DNA of 38,895 bases. Source: JBJKRF01 sp046704785. Lineage in GTDB: Bacteria > Chloroflexota > Anaerolineae > Anaerolineales > Villigracilaceae. The notes under the pieces are model-generated. The model saw nothing but the letters and a program-made list of their open reading frames with translations, searched no databases and was not told the origin of the DNA. The stretch covers positions 1 to 38,895 of the forward strand of contig JBJKRF010000015.1 of NCBI GenBank assembly GCA_046704785.1, given 5' to 3'. Positions within the stretch are counted from its first letter, which is position 1. Each line of letters begins with the position of its first letter. Positions 7,967 to 16,360 of this stretch are shown here, piece by piece. The translations under genes were made by a program, and so were the position numbers.

Positions 7967-8905
7967 ATGAAACCTTTACGGAAGAATCTAGCCATCGCCA
8001 TCGACGGTGGAGGCCTGCGCGGAATTATTATCGCGCGCGCCCTGCTCATGCTGGAAAAAGAATTGGGGCAACCCATCTCCAAGCTCGCCCGCCTGCTGGC
8101 AGGCACCTCGACCGGATCGGTGATCGCCAGCTCTATCGCCGTTGGCCTGAATGCGGAAGAGATTCATACGTTGTATTTGAGTCTGGCAAGCCAGATTTTC
8201 AAAAAATCCTGGCGGACGGCGCCCGTGATCGGGCTATTCGCCAATTACCAGTACGATCCGGCCTCCTTACGCCAGGCCTTGAGCGGAAAGTTAGGTGATG
8301 GCACTCTGGGCGATTTCTGGAAAACCGATCCCAAAACCGACCTGGTGATCACCACCTATGACCTGGTTCAAAACCGGCCTCGCTTTTTAAAGCCGTGGAA
8401 AAGCGAATTCAAAGATTGGCCGCTGATCAAGGCGGTGCTGGCCTCATCCGCTGCGCCGACGTATTTTCCGCCCGTAGACGGGCGCTACACCGACGGCGGT
8501 GTGGGCTCCTACAACAATCCGTGCTACCTGGCTGCCTTCGAGGCCCAGTTCTGCCTGGGCTGGGACCCCGCCGAGACGACGCTCATCAGCCTGGGCGCCG
8601 GACGACCCCTGTCCAACATCCATAGCGGTGAGCCAAATCGATGGCATCTCTGGAACTGGCTCGATCCGCTGCTCAACTCTTTTATCGACGGCGCAAACGA
8701 TCAACAGGTCAACGTGGTCGACTCGCTGTTTCCCAAGTTGGACTTCCGGCGCTTTCAGGTGGACTTGCGCGAGGTCGTTGGCATCGACGATCCGACAAAA
8801 ATCCCTGTGCTGGAAGATTACGGCGACGAAATGGGAGATATGATCCTGAACGACCGCTACGACCGCGCCCAGGGCATTACGCCCGAACGCCCACACGATC
8901 ATTAA
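7967..8905 (+). CDS. Patatin-like phospholipase/acyl hydrolase
   Basis: A 312-aa cytosolic lipid acyl hydrolase with a Ser-Asp dyad. The oxyanion loop DGGGLRG is at 13-19, the nucleophile elbow GTSTG at 46-50 (Ser48), and the Asp of the DGG motif at 176. No signal peptide or membrane helix is seen. AGGAG lies 5 nt before the ATG. The 129-bp gap to the divergent UDG gene must hold both promoters; a 7-bp leader hairpin (CGGTTTT / AAGAACCG region, 7915-7941) precedes the SD. A standalone gene, facing the GH5 gene tail to tail. The substrate (phospholipid or storage lipid) cannot be read from sequence. Confidence 0.92.
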   Translation: MKPLRKNLAIAIDGGGLRGIIIARALLMLEKELGQPISKLARLLAGTSTGSVIASSIAVGLNAEEIHTLYLSLASQIFKKSWRTAPVIGLFANYQYDPASLRQALSGKLGDGTLGDFWKTDPKTDLVITTYDLVQNRPRFLKPWKSEFKDWPLIKAVLASSAAPTYFPPVDGRYTDGGVGSYNNPCYLAAFEAQFCLGWDPAETTLISLGAGRPLSNIHSGEPNRWHLWNWLDPLLNSFIDGANDQQVNVVDSLFPKLDFRRFQVDLREVVGIDDPTKIPVLEDYGDEMGDMILNDRYDRAQGITPERPHDH

Positions 8906-8932
8906 GCCCGCCAGCGTCCATCCCTGTTTTTC

Positions 8933-8977
8933 AAAAAATATGGGGATGGGATTCAGAAATCGAATCCCATCCCCATA
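8933..8977 (-). terminator. Perfect 16-bp hairpin terminator between convergent genes
   Basis: Arms 8939-8954 and 8962-8977 are perfect 16-bp complements (TATGGGGATGGGATTC) around a 7-nt loop. On the minus strand they are followed by six T residues, so it terminates the GH5 transcript about 28 nt after its stop. It probably also blocks rightward read-through from the patatin gene. Confidence 0.85.
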
Positions 8978-9004
8978 CGCTTGTCAACAGCTTGCCAACA
9001 AGGC

Positions 9005-10258
9005 TTATTTCGCCTTTTGTTTGGCGGCCAAATAAGCCTTGTATAGGTCCGGCAGTTTCGCCCCGGGGTCGCCCTGATAGAAGGCATCTGCAGAAAGATC
9101 GATCTTCGAGTAGGCCGGCGCCGGCTTGACCGTTGGTTGGGTAGCTGCAAATTTCTTGATTACCTGGGCATGCGGTTTGAGCGATCCATCTGGGCGCACG
9201 AGGCCGAAGAAGCGCTCGTGCTTGGATTCTTTACACGGTGGGAGTTCCCACAGTTCAGGGACATAATCCGCAAAACACCAGATCATAGCGCCCGTTGCAC
9301 CGCTCTCGTTCAACGCCACCAACGATTGGTCGATGAATTGCGCAAAATCGTCTTCCGAGGCCATGAATTGCTTGCGCGGTCTGCCGTAGCCGCTCCACTC
9401 CCAGACGCTGGACGGCTTTCCGGGCACTTCGGTGCAGCCGCCGAATTCCTCCATCATAACGGGTTTCCCCGCCAGCGAGGCGGTCAACGCGCACACAAAA
9501 GACAGGAAATCCGGGTCGAGCGGATTCTGCGCCCAGGAAGTGTACATCGGGTATCCATGCATGACAGCCACGTCGGTTTCGGCAAAAACATCGTCGATGC
9601 GCAGGCCGTTGTTCTGGTACAGGCTGCCGCCGTGCAGGCCGGTCGTCACCGGATGCTTGGGGTCGATCGACTTGATCAGTTGCACCATTTCGCGCACCCA
9701 GGCGCGTCCCGCTTTGGCGTCCGGCGGCCAGGCGAACAGGTCCGGCTCATTGCCCAGGTTCCACATCCAGACGGCGGGATGGTCTCTGAGCGTCGAGACC
9801 ACCGTCCGCAACAACAAGCGTTCGGCTTCCAACGCCAACGGATCGCTGAACATGTTGCGATAATTGCCGTTTGGCACAATCTTGCTCTGGCTGACCACCT
9901 GTCGGGCCCAGCCGAAATAAGGCGAGGGAAAGTCCTCGCGCTCTTCCAGCAGCCAGCGCGGAGCCCAGTTGGGGCCAGACATGTGCCCGGTAAAAAAGGT
10001 TACATCCAGGCCAAGCCCGTACTTTTCAGCGATGTCGGCCACCTTTTCCAGGTTCGAGAGCGCCGTTTTGTCCACTGCCTTCGGCGTCGGCTGGAAATCA
10101 TCCCACAGCAGGAATACCCGCACCACCTTCAACCCCAGGTCGGCGATCACGGCAAATTCGTCATCCACCTCGGCAGCATCAAAGTTGCTCCACCAGTACA
10201 TGGCCTTGCGACGCGGCCAATAGTTTACACCCAGTATGAACGGTTCAGTTGTCATCAT
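9005..10258 (-). CDS. GH5-like glycoside hydrolase (cellulase/mannanase type)
   Basis: A 417-aa (beta/alpha)8 retaining glycosidase. The acid/base Glu171 is in WNLGNEPD, the probable nucleophile Glu271 in VMMEEFGG, and the aromatic strand-1 motif GVNYWP at 10-15. No secretion signal is visible, so it may act inside the cell on imported oligosaccharides (inference). The C-terminal 40 residues are Pro/Lys-rich and possibly disordered. It begins 13 nt after the queA stop but has its own TATAAT exactly 6 nt before the ATG. GGGAAG between them is too close to the start for a normal SD, so initiation is probably leaderless. Specificity is not predictable. Confidence 0.87.
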   Translation of the reverse strand: MMTTEPFILGVNYWPRRKAMYWWSNFDAAEVDDEFAVIADLGLKVVRVFLLWDDFQPTPKAVDKTALSNLEKVADIAEKYGLGLDVTFFTGHMSGPNWAPRWLLEEREDFPSPYFGWARQVVSQSKIVPNGNYRNMFSDPLALEAERLLLRTVVSTLRDHPAVWMWNLGNEPDLFAWPPDAKAGRAWVREMVQLIKSIDPKHPVTTGLHGGSLYQNNGLRIDDVFAETDVAVMHGYPMYTSWAQNPLDPDFLSFVCALTASLAGKPVMMEEFGGCTEVPGKPSSVWEWSGYGRPRKQFMASEDDFAQFIDQSLVALNESGATGAMIWCFADYVPELWELPPCKESKHERFFGLVRPDGSLKPHAQVIKKFAATQPTVKPAPAYSKIDLSADAFYQGDPGAKLPDLYKAYLAAKQKAK

Positions 10259-10264
10259 CTTCCC

Positions 10265-10294
10265 ATTATACTCATAAGATCAACATGGCGTCAC
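10265..10294 (-). promoter_or_regulatory. Promoter of the GH5 gene, leaderless type
   Basis: Minus strand GTGACG (10294-10289), 18-bp spacer, TATAAT (10270-10265), then 6 nt to the ATG at 10258. The expected transcription start is the A of the start codon. The -10 begins 1 nt after the queA stop codon. Confidence 0.6.
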
Positions 10295-11291
10295 CGAACG
10301 AATAAAAACGATAGCGTTCACGTTTGGCGACTTCATAGGCCTTCAGAATGGTCTCACGCCCCACGAACGCGCTAACCAGCATAACCAGCGTGGAACGCGG
10401 CAGGTGAAAATTGGTGATGAGCGCATCCACGCTGCGGAACTGGTATCCGGGCAGGATGTAAAGCGCCGTCGGACCGGCAAAGGGCGCGACGTTCTGTCCC
10501 CCCGCAGCCTGGGCCGCCGCCGATTCGAGCGTACGCACGCTGGTGGTTCCCACCGCCACGACCCGTCCCCCGGCTTGTTTCGTTTCGTTGATTTTTCGGG
10601 CTGCTTCGGGCTTGAGTTCGCACCATTCGGTATGGATTTGGTGCTGCGCAGGATCGTCTTCGTTGACGGGCGCGAACGTATCCAGCCCGACGTGCAACGT
10701 CACAGACACCAGCTCGATCCCCTTACGCTGTAACTCGTCCAGCAGGCGCGGCGTGAAGTGCAGCCCCGCCGTGGGTGCCGCCGCCGAACCGGGCTCTTTG
10801 GCATAGACGGTCTGGTAGCGTTCCGGGTCGGTCAGTTTCTCGTGAATGTACGGCGGCAGCGGCATCTGGCCGTCCTGCGAAAGATGATTTTCCACCGGCT
10901 CATCGAAGCGCACGCGGCGACGCGAACCTTCCAAGGTCTCCACGATCTCAGCGCCCAGGCCATCCTCCAGCGCAACACGCTTGCCCGCGGACATGCCTTT
11001 GCCGCCTACCAGAATTTCCCAGGTGCGCTCATCTTCGCGGCGCAAGAGCAACAGTTCCACCTTGCCGCCGGTCTCTTTGTGAGCATACAGACGCGCCGGG
11101 ATGACGCGCGTCTGGTTGACGACTAACAAATCGCCGGGGCGCAAATAAGCGCCGATCTCACGGAACACTGCGTGCTCGATGCCCCCATCTGCGCGATGGA
11201 GCACCAACAAACGTGACGAATCGCGCGGCTCCGCCGGCGTCTGGGCGATGAATTCGGGAGGCAGGTCGTAATCGAAGTCAGACGTTTTCAT
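10272..11291 (-). CDS. queA: tRNA preQ1(34) S-adenosylmethionine ribosyltransferase-isomerase
   Basis: Transfers and isomerises the ribosyl group of SAM onto preQ1 in tRNA, giving epoxyqueuosine. The chosen 339-aa product has the family start MKTSDFDYDLP, then VVNQTRVIPARL, the AAPTAGLHFT block, HVGLDTFAPV and the end ITNFHLPRST. A GTG 15 nt further upstream (11306) is in frame, but neither start has a good SD; TGCTACCTT just upstream could serve as an extended -10 for a leaderless start. Fourth gene of the ruvB cluster. No tgt is in this window. Confidence 0.95.
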   Translation of the reverse strand: MKTSDFDYDLPPEFIAQTPAEPRDSSRLLVLHRADGGIEHAVFREIGAYLRPGDLLVVNQTRVIPARLYAHKETGGKVELLLLRREDERTWEILVGGKGMSAGKRVALEDGLGAEIVETLEGSRRRVRFDEPVENHLSQDGQMPLPPYIHEKLTDPERYQTVYAKEPGSAAAPTAGLHFTPRLLDELQRKGIELVSVTLHVGLDTFAPVNEDDPAQHQIHTEWCELKPEAARKINETKQAGGRVVAVGTTSVRTLESAAAQAAGGQNVAPFAGPTALYILPGYQFRSVDALITNFHLPRSTLVMLVSAFVGRETILKAYEVAKRERYRFYSFGDAMLIL

Positions 11292-11360
11292 GATAAAAGG
11301 TAGCACAATCTGCTCTATTGCGTATTTATCAAAGCAGAAACAATTGAAAGAATCTCTACG

Positions 11361-11942
11361 TCAATAAACGAACGGGATCAGGCGCTTCGTCTGAGAGCGA
11401 TAGTCAGCGTAGCCCTCTTGCGTTTCGAGCAGCATCTGCTCCTCGACGTCCATGCGGTAATGATAGGCAGCCAACATCACCGCCAACACGATGGCAAAGA
11501 CAATCCAGTTGGCCGTTGCAAGAGAAACACCCGCCCAGATCAGAATCGATCCCAGATAACCGGGATGCCGGATGTAGCGATAGGGTCCTTCACGGACGAT
11601 ATACTGCTCTTTTAACACTTTTAGAGTCCGCGTATAAAAGGTACCCAAGGTGTGGTGCGCCCAACGGCGGACGAACAGTCCGCCAATGGACAGCAAAACG
11701 CCCAACCAACCGATCCAGTCAGGGAGAACACCACCCTTCAAAACACTCAACAACCAGGAGGCCAACAACGCCAGCACCGACACAAAATACGCCAGCCCGA
11801 TGAAACGGGTGCTGCGCTGGTCAAACTCACCGGCCTGGAGGCTTTTGGCGGCTTCGCCCTGGCGCTGTCCACTGTCAGTCCCAAAAAAAGCGACAACCAC
11901 GAAATATCCTATCAAGGTTGTGACAATCGTTATGCCATTCAT
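11361..11942 (-). CDS. Isoprenylcysteine carboxyl methyltransferase-like membrane protein
   Basis: A 193-aa protein with about five membrane segments (near 4-20, 47-68, 75-92 and a 128-158 hairpin). It has the ICMT/PEMT-like SAM-binding block REGPYRYIRHPGYLG (117-131) and the C-terminal EEQMLLETQEGYADY with TKRLIPFVY. Bacterial members methylate unknown small or lipid substrates; prenyl-protein methylation is not implied. The start ATG (11942) overlaps the DUF2905 stop as ATGA, implying translational coupling. The longer in-frame extension to 12275 is only a shadow of DUF2905 and ruvB. Confidence 0.9.
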   Translation of the reverse strand: MNGITIVTTLIGYFVVVAFFGTDSGQRQGEAAKSLQAGEFDQRSTRFIGLAYFVSVLALLASWLLSVLKGGVLPDWIGWLGVLLSIGGLFVRRWAHHTLGTFYTRTLKVLKEQYIVREGPYRYIRHPGYLGSILIWAGVSLATANWIVFAIVLAVMLAAYHYRMDVEEQMLLETQEGYADYRSQTKRLIPFVY

Positions 11943-12172
11943 TTTCGCCAGAACTTTGCAATGATATTGACCAGAACGGAGAGGATCACCGAGAGCAGGA
12001 TGCAGGTCGCCAGCGGAAAATAGAACGAACCGTTCCGGCCTTCCACGTGGATGTCGCCGGGCAGGCGCCCCAGGGGAATATTGAGTTTCGACAGTCCGTA
12101 GACCAGCGCGCCGATCACGATCAATGCAACCCCGGCATAGATGATGTAACGGGCGATGGCTTCCATCTTCAC
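11939..12172 (-). CDS. DUF2905 family small membrane protein
   Basis: A 77-aa protein with two membrane helices (about 7-27 and 52-72) around the conserved core LGRLPGDIHVEGRNGSFYFP that defines DUF2905. The function is unknown. The GTG at 12172 overlaps the ruvB stop as GTGA and has AGAGG 5 nt upstream; an ATG at 12166 is the alternative. It sits between ruvB and the ICMT-like gene with overlaps on both sides, so all three are co-translated. Neighbourhood with ruvB recurs in other bacteria (from memory). Confidence 0.9.
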   Translation of the reverse strand: MKMEAIARYIIYAGVALIVIGALVYGLSKLNIPLGRLPGDIHVEGRNGSFYFPLATCILLSVILSVLVNIIAKFWRK

Positions 12173-13197
12173 AACAGCCTCTGTTGTTGCCCGTTCTCCG
12201 GGTATGGAATTCCCAGATGCTCATACGCCGACCGGGTGGCAACGCGGCCCTGCGGCGTACGGTCGAGGAAACCAAGTTGCAGCAGATACGGCTCTACGAC
12301 ATCCATGATGGTCTCGGCCTCCTCGCTGATGGCCGCCGCAATCGTGTTCAACCCCACCGGGCCGCCGTCATATTTTTCGATAATGGCTTTCAACACGCGA
12401 CGATCGACCTCGTCCAGGCCCAACGGATCGACTTGCAGCAGGTCCAACGCGCCGGCAGCGATTTCCCGCGTTACGATGCCCTCGCCGCGCACCTGGGCAA
12501 AATCGCGCACACGGCGCAAGAGACGCAGGGCAATACGCGGCGTACCGCGTGCCCGCCGAGCTACCTCGGAGATACCGTCCGCTTCGGCTTCTACCTGAAG
12601 CATGGCCGTTGCCCGCTCCACGATGGATTGCATGGCTGCCTGGTCATAGTAGTCCAGGCGGTAGACCACCCCGAAACGGGCCCGCAGGGGCGCGGTCACC
12701 AGCGCCAGGCGGGTGGTCGCGCCGACAACGGTAAAACGCGGCAGCTTGAGCCGGATCGAGCGGGCCGAAGGCCCCTTCCCGATGACGATGTCCAACGCGA
12801 AATCCTCCATCGCCGGGTAAAGCACTTCTTCCACGGCGCGTCCCAGGCGGTGAATCTCGTCGATGAAGAGAACATCGCCGGCGCGCAGGTTGGTCAGAAT
12901 CGCCGCCAGATCGCCGGCGCGTTCGATGGCCGGCCCGGATGTGATCTTGATATTGACGCTCATTTCGTTTGCCAGGATATGCGCCAGGGTGGTTTTTCCC
13001 AACCCCGGCGGGCCGTAAAACAGCACGTGATCGAGCGGCTCGCCACGCTGGCGGGCGGCGGCAATCAAAATCGCCAGGTTTTCCTTGACCTGTTCCTGCC
13101 CGATCAGGTCGCCCAGGTGTTGCGGGCGCAGGGTGTTGTCTACACGGTCATCGGGTTTGGCTTGGGGGTCGAGGGGGCGGGGGCGAGAATCGCTCAT
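12169..13197 (-). CDS. ruvB: Holliday junction branch migration ATPase RuvB
   Basis: Hexameric AAA+ motor that drives branch migration with RuvA. The 342-aa protein has Walker A GPPGLGKT (62-69), Walker B FIDEIHR (DEIH at 113-116), sensor 1 GATTR (159-163) and a C-terminal winged helix ending in HLGIPYPENGQ. I start at ATG 13197: a TATAAT ends 7 nt upstream, which would leave no room for a leader, and the 234 extra upstream codons in frame are a shadow of the divergent GH1 gene. First gene of a cluster with DUF2905, ICMT-like and queA. ruvA and ruvC are not in the window. Confidence 0.96.
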   Translation of the reverse strand: MSDSRPRPLDPQAKPDDRVDNTLRPQHLGDLIGQEQVKENLAILIAAARQRGEPLDHVLFYGPPGLGKTTLAHILANEMSVNIKITSGPAIERAGDLAAILTNLRAGDVLFIDEIHRLGRAVEEVLYPAMEDFALDIVIGKGPSARSIRLKLPRFTVVGATTRLALVTAPLRARFGVVYRLDYYDQAAMQSIVERATAMLQVEAEADGISEVARRARGTPRIALRLLRRVRDFAQVRGEGIVTREIAAGALDLLQVDPLGLDEVDRRVLKAIIEKYDGGPVGLNTIAAAISEEAETIMDVVEPYLLQLGFLDRTPQGRVATRSAYEHLGIPYPENGQQQRLL

Positions 13198-13204
13198 AAG
13201 TTCG

Positions 13205-13210
13205 ATTATA
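13205..13210 (-). promoter_or_regulatory. -10 box of ruvB, leaderless type
   Basis: A perfect TATAAT on the minus strand, separated from the ruvB ATG by CGAACTT (7 nt). The -35 region is poor (CGAAAT at 17 bp). No SD can fit between start site and start codon. Confidence 0.6.
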
Positions 13211-13219
13211 CCGTATCGC

Positions 13220-13248
13220 TTGCCGCAATTTCGTTTTGGCTGTATGCT
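13220..13248 (+). promoter_or_regulatory. Promoter of the GH1 gene, leaderless type
   Basis: TTGCCG, 17-bp spacer, TATGCT, then TATGCC and the ATG at 13255. The predicted start site coincides with the start codon. It overlaps the divergent ruvB promoter in a 57-bp gap. Confidence 0.6.
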
Positions 13249-13254
13249 TATGCC

Positions 13255-14628
13255 ATGAGTCATTTTCTTTCTTTCCCCGAAGACTTCATCTGGGGCGTAG
13301 CCACCTCGGCTTACCAGATCGAAGGTGCCTGGAACGAGGACGGCAAAGGGCCGTCCATTTGGGACCGTTTTTCCCACCAACCCGGCAAGACCGCCAACGG
13401 TGATACCGGCGACGTGGCCGTGGATTTCTATCACCGCTGGAAGGAGGACGTGGACCTGATGGCGCGACTGGGCCTGCCGGCCTACCGCTTCTCGGTCGCC
13501 TGGACCCGTGTGCTGCCAACCGGCAACGGGGCGGTCAACCGCCCCGGGCTGGATTTCTACGAACGCCTGGTGGACAGGCTGCTCGAAAAAGGCATCGAGC
13601 CTTACGTCTGCCTGTTCCACTATGATTTGCCCCAGGCTTTGCAAGACAAGGGCGGCTGGCCCAAGCGTCAGACGGCCTTTTATTTTGCCGAATACGCCAA
13701 CGTGGTCGCTGAGCGCTTGAGCGACCGCGTCAGGCATTTCATCACGCACAACGAGCCCTGGGTCATCGCCGCGTTGGGGTACCTGCTGGGGACGCACGCG
13801 CCGGGGTCGAAAAACCCTTTCTCTTTCTTTCGGGCAGCCCACCACCTGCTGCTCTCCCACGGACTGGCAGCCCAGGCCATGCGCGCCGCCGCCAAACAAC
13901 CCATCCAGGTGGGCATCACGCTCAACCTGACTCCGTTCGAACCCGCCACGGACTCTCGCAAAGACCTCGAGGCCACTTACACCGTCGATGCACTGGGCAA
14001 CCGCCTGATGCTCGATCCCCTACTGAAAGGGACAACGCCGCTGGAAGAATACACGCTGGGCAAACTTGTCGACAGGTTGATCGTCAAATCCGGCGACCTG
14101 GAAACCATCAAGACACTGGATTTCCTGGGCGTGAATTATTACACGCGCGGCGTTATGAAATACGACCCGCGCGTTCCCATCGTGCGCGCCCAACAAATCC
14201 GGCCGGAGGGCAGCGATTATTCGCAAATGTGGGAGATCTACCCGCCGGGAATCTACAACCTTTTGACGCGCGTCTGGAACGATTATTACAAGCCGGCCCT
14301 GGCGCGAGGGGAAACCATGCCCACATTACTGGTCACCGAAAACGGCGTGCCCGTGCCCGACAGTCTCGACGCAGACGGCAAAGTCCACGACGAGCAGCGC
14401 ATCCGCTACCTGCACGACCACCTGACACAGGTACACCACGCCATCAACGACGGCGTGGACGTGAAAGGCTACTTTGCCTGGTCGCTGATGGACAACTTCG
14501 AATGGGCTCTGGGCTACGATCCGCGCTTCGGGCTGGTGTACGTCGACTACCAGACACAAAAACGCACGGTCAAAGACAGCGGACGTTGGTTTGCCAAGGT
14601 GATCAAAAAGAATGGGTTGAAAGAATAA
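13255..14628 (+). CDS. GH1 beta-glucosidase
   Basis: A 457-aa retaining beta-glycosidase of family 1 (beta-glucosidase/galactosidase). N-terminal signature FIWGVATSAYQIEGAW (11-26), acid/base Glu167 in THNEPW, nucleophile Glu362 in VTENGVP, sugar-binding WSLMDNFEWALGYDPRFGL near 409-427. No signal peptide, so it is cytosolic and hydrolyses imported disaccharides or aryl glycosides. Length is typical. I start at ATG 13255 because the -35/-10 pair lies immediately before it; the frame continues upstream only as a shadow of ruvB. Transcribed divergently from ruvB. Confidence 0.95.
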   Translation: MSHFLSFPEDFIWGVATSAYQIEGAWNEDGKGPSIWDRFSHQPGKTANGDTGDVAVDFYHRWKEDVDLMARLGLPAYRFSVAWTRVLPTGNGAVNRPGLDFYERLVDRLLEKGIEPYVCLFHYDLPQALQDKGGWPKRQTAFYFAEYANVVAERLSDRVRHFITHNEPWVIAALGYLLGTHAPGSKNPFSFFRAAHHLLLSHGLAAQAMRAAAKQPIQVGITLNLTPFEPATDSRKDLEATYTVDALGNRLMLDPLLKGTTPLEEYTLGKLVDRLIVKSGDLETIKTLDFLGVNYYTRGVMKYDPRVPIVRAQQIRPEGSDYSQMWEIYPPGIYNLLTRVWNDYYKPALARGETMPTLLVTENGVPVPDSLDADGKVHDEQRIRYLHDHLTQVHHAINDGVDVKGYFAWSLMDNFEWALGYDPRFGLVYVDYQTQKRTVKDSGRWFAKVIKKNGLKE

Positions 14629-14649
14629 CCGGCGAATTACAGAAGCAAA

Positions 14650-14678
14650 TTGAATTCGAAGCACTTTTTGGTTATACT
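14650..14678 (+). promoter_or_regulatory. Promoter of the three-gene membrane module
   Basis: TTGAAT, exactly 17 bp, TATACT, in the gap after the GH1 stop. The leader of about 30 nt ends in GAGG 6 nt before the ATG at 14717. This separates the module from the GH1 gene. Confidence 0.65.
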
Positions 14679-14716
14679 GTTCTCATAGTGACCTATCCCA
14701 CCCAGCGAGGCGATTC

Positions 14717-15028
14717 ATGAATCGTAAACCGTCAAACTTTGCCGCAGCGCTGCCCTGGTATATCCTCAGCATCATCGCCCTGTGCATGTTCCTGATGAGC
14801 GGCGTGGTGCATGGAGGCAGCGGCGGTGGCTTCATCAGCACCGGCTCCACCGGAATCGGGACAGGCGGCTCCTCCTGGTTCGATAGCGGCAGCTCTTCTG
14901 GCAGTTGGAGTTCCGGCGGGAGCGACAGCGGCAGTTGGGGCGGCGGCGGGGACAGTGGAAGCTGGGATTTCGGCGGCGGCGATAGCGGCGGTTGGAGTTC
15001 TGGTGGCGGGGACAGCGGAAGCTGGTAA
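14717..15028 (+). CDS. Single-pass membrane protein with Gly/Ser/Trp repeat tail
   Basis: 103 aa. Residues 12-30 form one membrane helix (WYILSIIALCMFLMSG); the rest is a Gly/Ser-rich tail with Trp every 9-10 residues: SGSW at 61, 71, 80 and 100, SGGW at 90. The last residue is the Trp of SGSW. Such GSW endings are familiar from the tails of TPM-domain and DUF2207 membrane proteins, but here no such domain is attached. GAGG precedes the start. The next gene follows after 11 nt, so it is co-transcribed. Function unknown; the tail may sit outside the membrane or bind a partner (inference). Confidence 0.75.
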   Translation: MNRKPSNFAAALPWYILSIIALCMFLMSGVVHGGSGGGFISTGSTGIGTGGSSWFDSGSSSGSWSSGGSDSGSWGGGGDSGSWDFGGGDSGGWSSGGGDSGSW

Positions 15029-15039
15029 GGGAGTTCTTA

Positions 15040-15963
15040 ATGAAAAATTGGATCGTTTTTTTCGTCATGCTGGGTGTGATGGCCTGTCTCTTCGTTCTGC
15101 CATTGCCTTCGTTTATCTATCTCATCATCGCCTGGTTCACCTTCAGCATTGCCAACTCCGAATTGCGCGGAGGGCGCCCATCGTCCGCGTTACGCCCGGC
15201 GTACCATCCCATATCATCACAATCCCCCGTCCAGATCGGACAGCCGCCCGTGCAGTCCGCTGCCACGGCGCAAGTACAACTTCCTGAGAGGCCTATGCTC
15301 GACAACCTACCCACCGACCTAAAATGTCCATCCTGCGGTGCCACCGTCAAACCTACCGACAAGGTTTGCCCGTACTGCGGCTCCACGCTCAAGCCGTTGA
15401 TCGAACTGCCCGAACCGGCCAAACTCGCCGGGCTGGAAGTGGGCAAATCTGTCAGCGTCAATACCCCCCAACAGGGCGAGGTGACCTATACCGTGCGTGG
15501 ACGCCTGCTCTTCACCGAACTTTGGCAGGCCTCCAATGGCCCAAACGTCCCCTGGACGCCGACCGGCAACTATTACGCCGGGTTCGCGCTCGAACCGCAC
15601 GGGTACCTACTCAACTGGCAAGATCGCTTCTACCTGATGACCGAGTCACGCCCCCTGACGGATATGGACATCAACCGCGACTTTCTGCCCTACGCCCGCC
15701 AATTTGCCCAATCCAACCAGACCGCCCGGGTTAACTTCTCTTACGCCGGGTCGAACTGGCAGATGGTGGACATTGGCCGTTACGCCATCGAATACGAGGA
15801 CGGCGAAGGCAACCATTTACACAAAGGCGCCATCGGGCGCTTTATCCATGCCGGAAACGGCAACCAGGCGCTGGTCGTCGACGATTTTCAGAGCGGCGGC
15901 AGCGGCGGTCAGGACACCGTCTGGAAGGGGTTCCTGGTCAAAGAAACCGACATCAAGTTCTAA
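15040..15963 (+). CDS. Membrane-anchored zinc ribbon-DUF4178 protein
   Basis: 307 aa. A hydrophobic N-terminus (4-37, one or two membrane helices) leads to a Pro/Gln-rich linker, then a zinc ribbon with Cys96, Cys99, Cys110 and Cys113 (CPSCG, 10 residues, CPYCG), then a beta-rich DUF4178-like domain (about 126-305) with YTVRGRLLF, WQDRFYLMTES and YEDGEGNHL. I start at 15040 because GGGAG lies 6 nt upstream; the frame before it overlaps the previous gene. DUF4178 proteins are known to me from PspA/DUF350-type envelope-stress neighbourhoods, which fits this membrane module. Enzyme activity not evident. Confidence 0.75.
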   Translation: MKNWIVFFVMLGVMACLFVLPLPSFIYLIIAWFTFSIANSELRGGRPSSALRPAYHPISSQSPVQIGQPPVQSAATAQVQLPERPMLDNLPTDLKCPSCGATVKPTDKVCPYCGSTLKPLIELPEPAKLAGLEVGKSVSVNTPQQGEVTYTVRGRLLFTELWQASNGPNVPWTPTGNYYAGFALEPHGYLLNWQDRFYLMTESRPLTDMDINRDFLPYARQFAQSNQTARVNFSYAGSNWQMVDIGRYAIEYEDGEGNHLHKGAIGRFIHAGNGNQALVVDDFQSGGSGGQDTVWKGFLVKETDIKF

Positions 15964-16009
15964 TCGTCATTTCATCAAGTTGATTCCGTTCTAATCCACA
16001 GGAGAATCC

Positions 16010-16342
16010 ATGAAAAACATTTTCGGTCGTTACACCATCGCCATTACCCTCGTCCTGGCGCTGATCGTCGGTCAGGTCATCTCGTTCGCCGCTTCAGCCG
16101 CCTCCTGGGGCAGCTTCATCAGCATCCTGGGGCGCATCATCAGCATGATCGCCTTCTGGGGCCCGATCATCGCTATCATCTCCAGCGTCTTCGTCTGGAT
16201 CGTGTTACGCCTGCTGGGCTTTGACAATCTCGAAGAGATCCGTAAAGAGTCGGTCGAAGACAACAATCCCACGCCGGCCATCATCTTTGTGGGCACGCTC
16301 ATTGCCAGCGTTCTGTTCTTGATGCTGGTCATCAAGCCATAG
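16010..16342 (+). CDS. Small three-helix membrane protein
   Basis: 110 aa with hydrophobic segments near 8-30, 38-68 (possibly two helices) and 88-107, and a charged loop DNLEEIRKESVEDNN between. The overall plan (short, several helices, small charged loop) resembles DUF350/YjfL-type proteins, but I cannot confirm that family from sequence alone. AGGAG lies 6 nt before the ATG. It is the third gene of the module, 46 nt after the DUF4178 gene, and is followed by a clear terminator. Confidence 0.8.
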   Translation: MKNIFGRYTIAITLVLALIVGQVISFAASAASWGSFISILGRIISMIAFWGPIIAIISSVFVWIVLRLLGFDNLEEIRKESVEDNNPTPAIIFVGTLIASVLFLMLVIKP

Positions 16343-16360
16343 TTTTTCCCTACCTGTTCA

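Noticed and set aside
9137..10375. 412-codon plus-strand frame opposite GH5
   Set aside because: Antisense shadow of a gene with intact catalytic motifs; no family resemblance and it runs through the queA end and the GH5 promoter.
12184..13254. N-terminal 357 codons of the frame leading into GH1
   Set aside because: Shadow of ruvB; GH1 homology and the promoter place the start at 13255.
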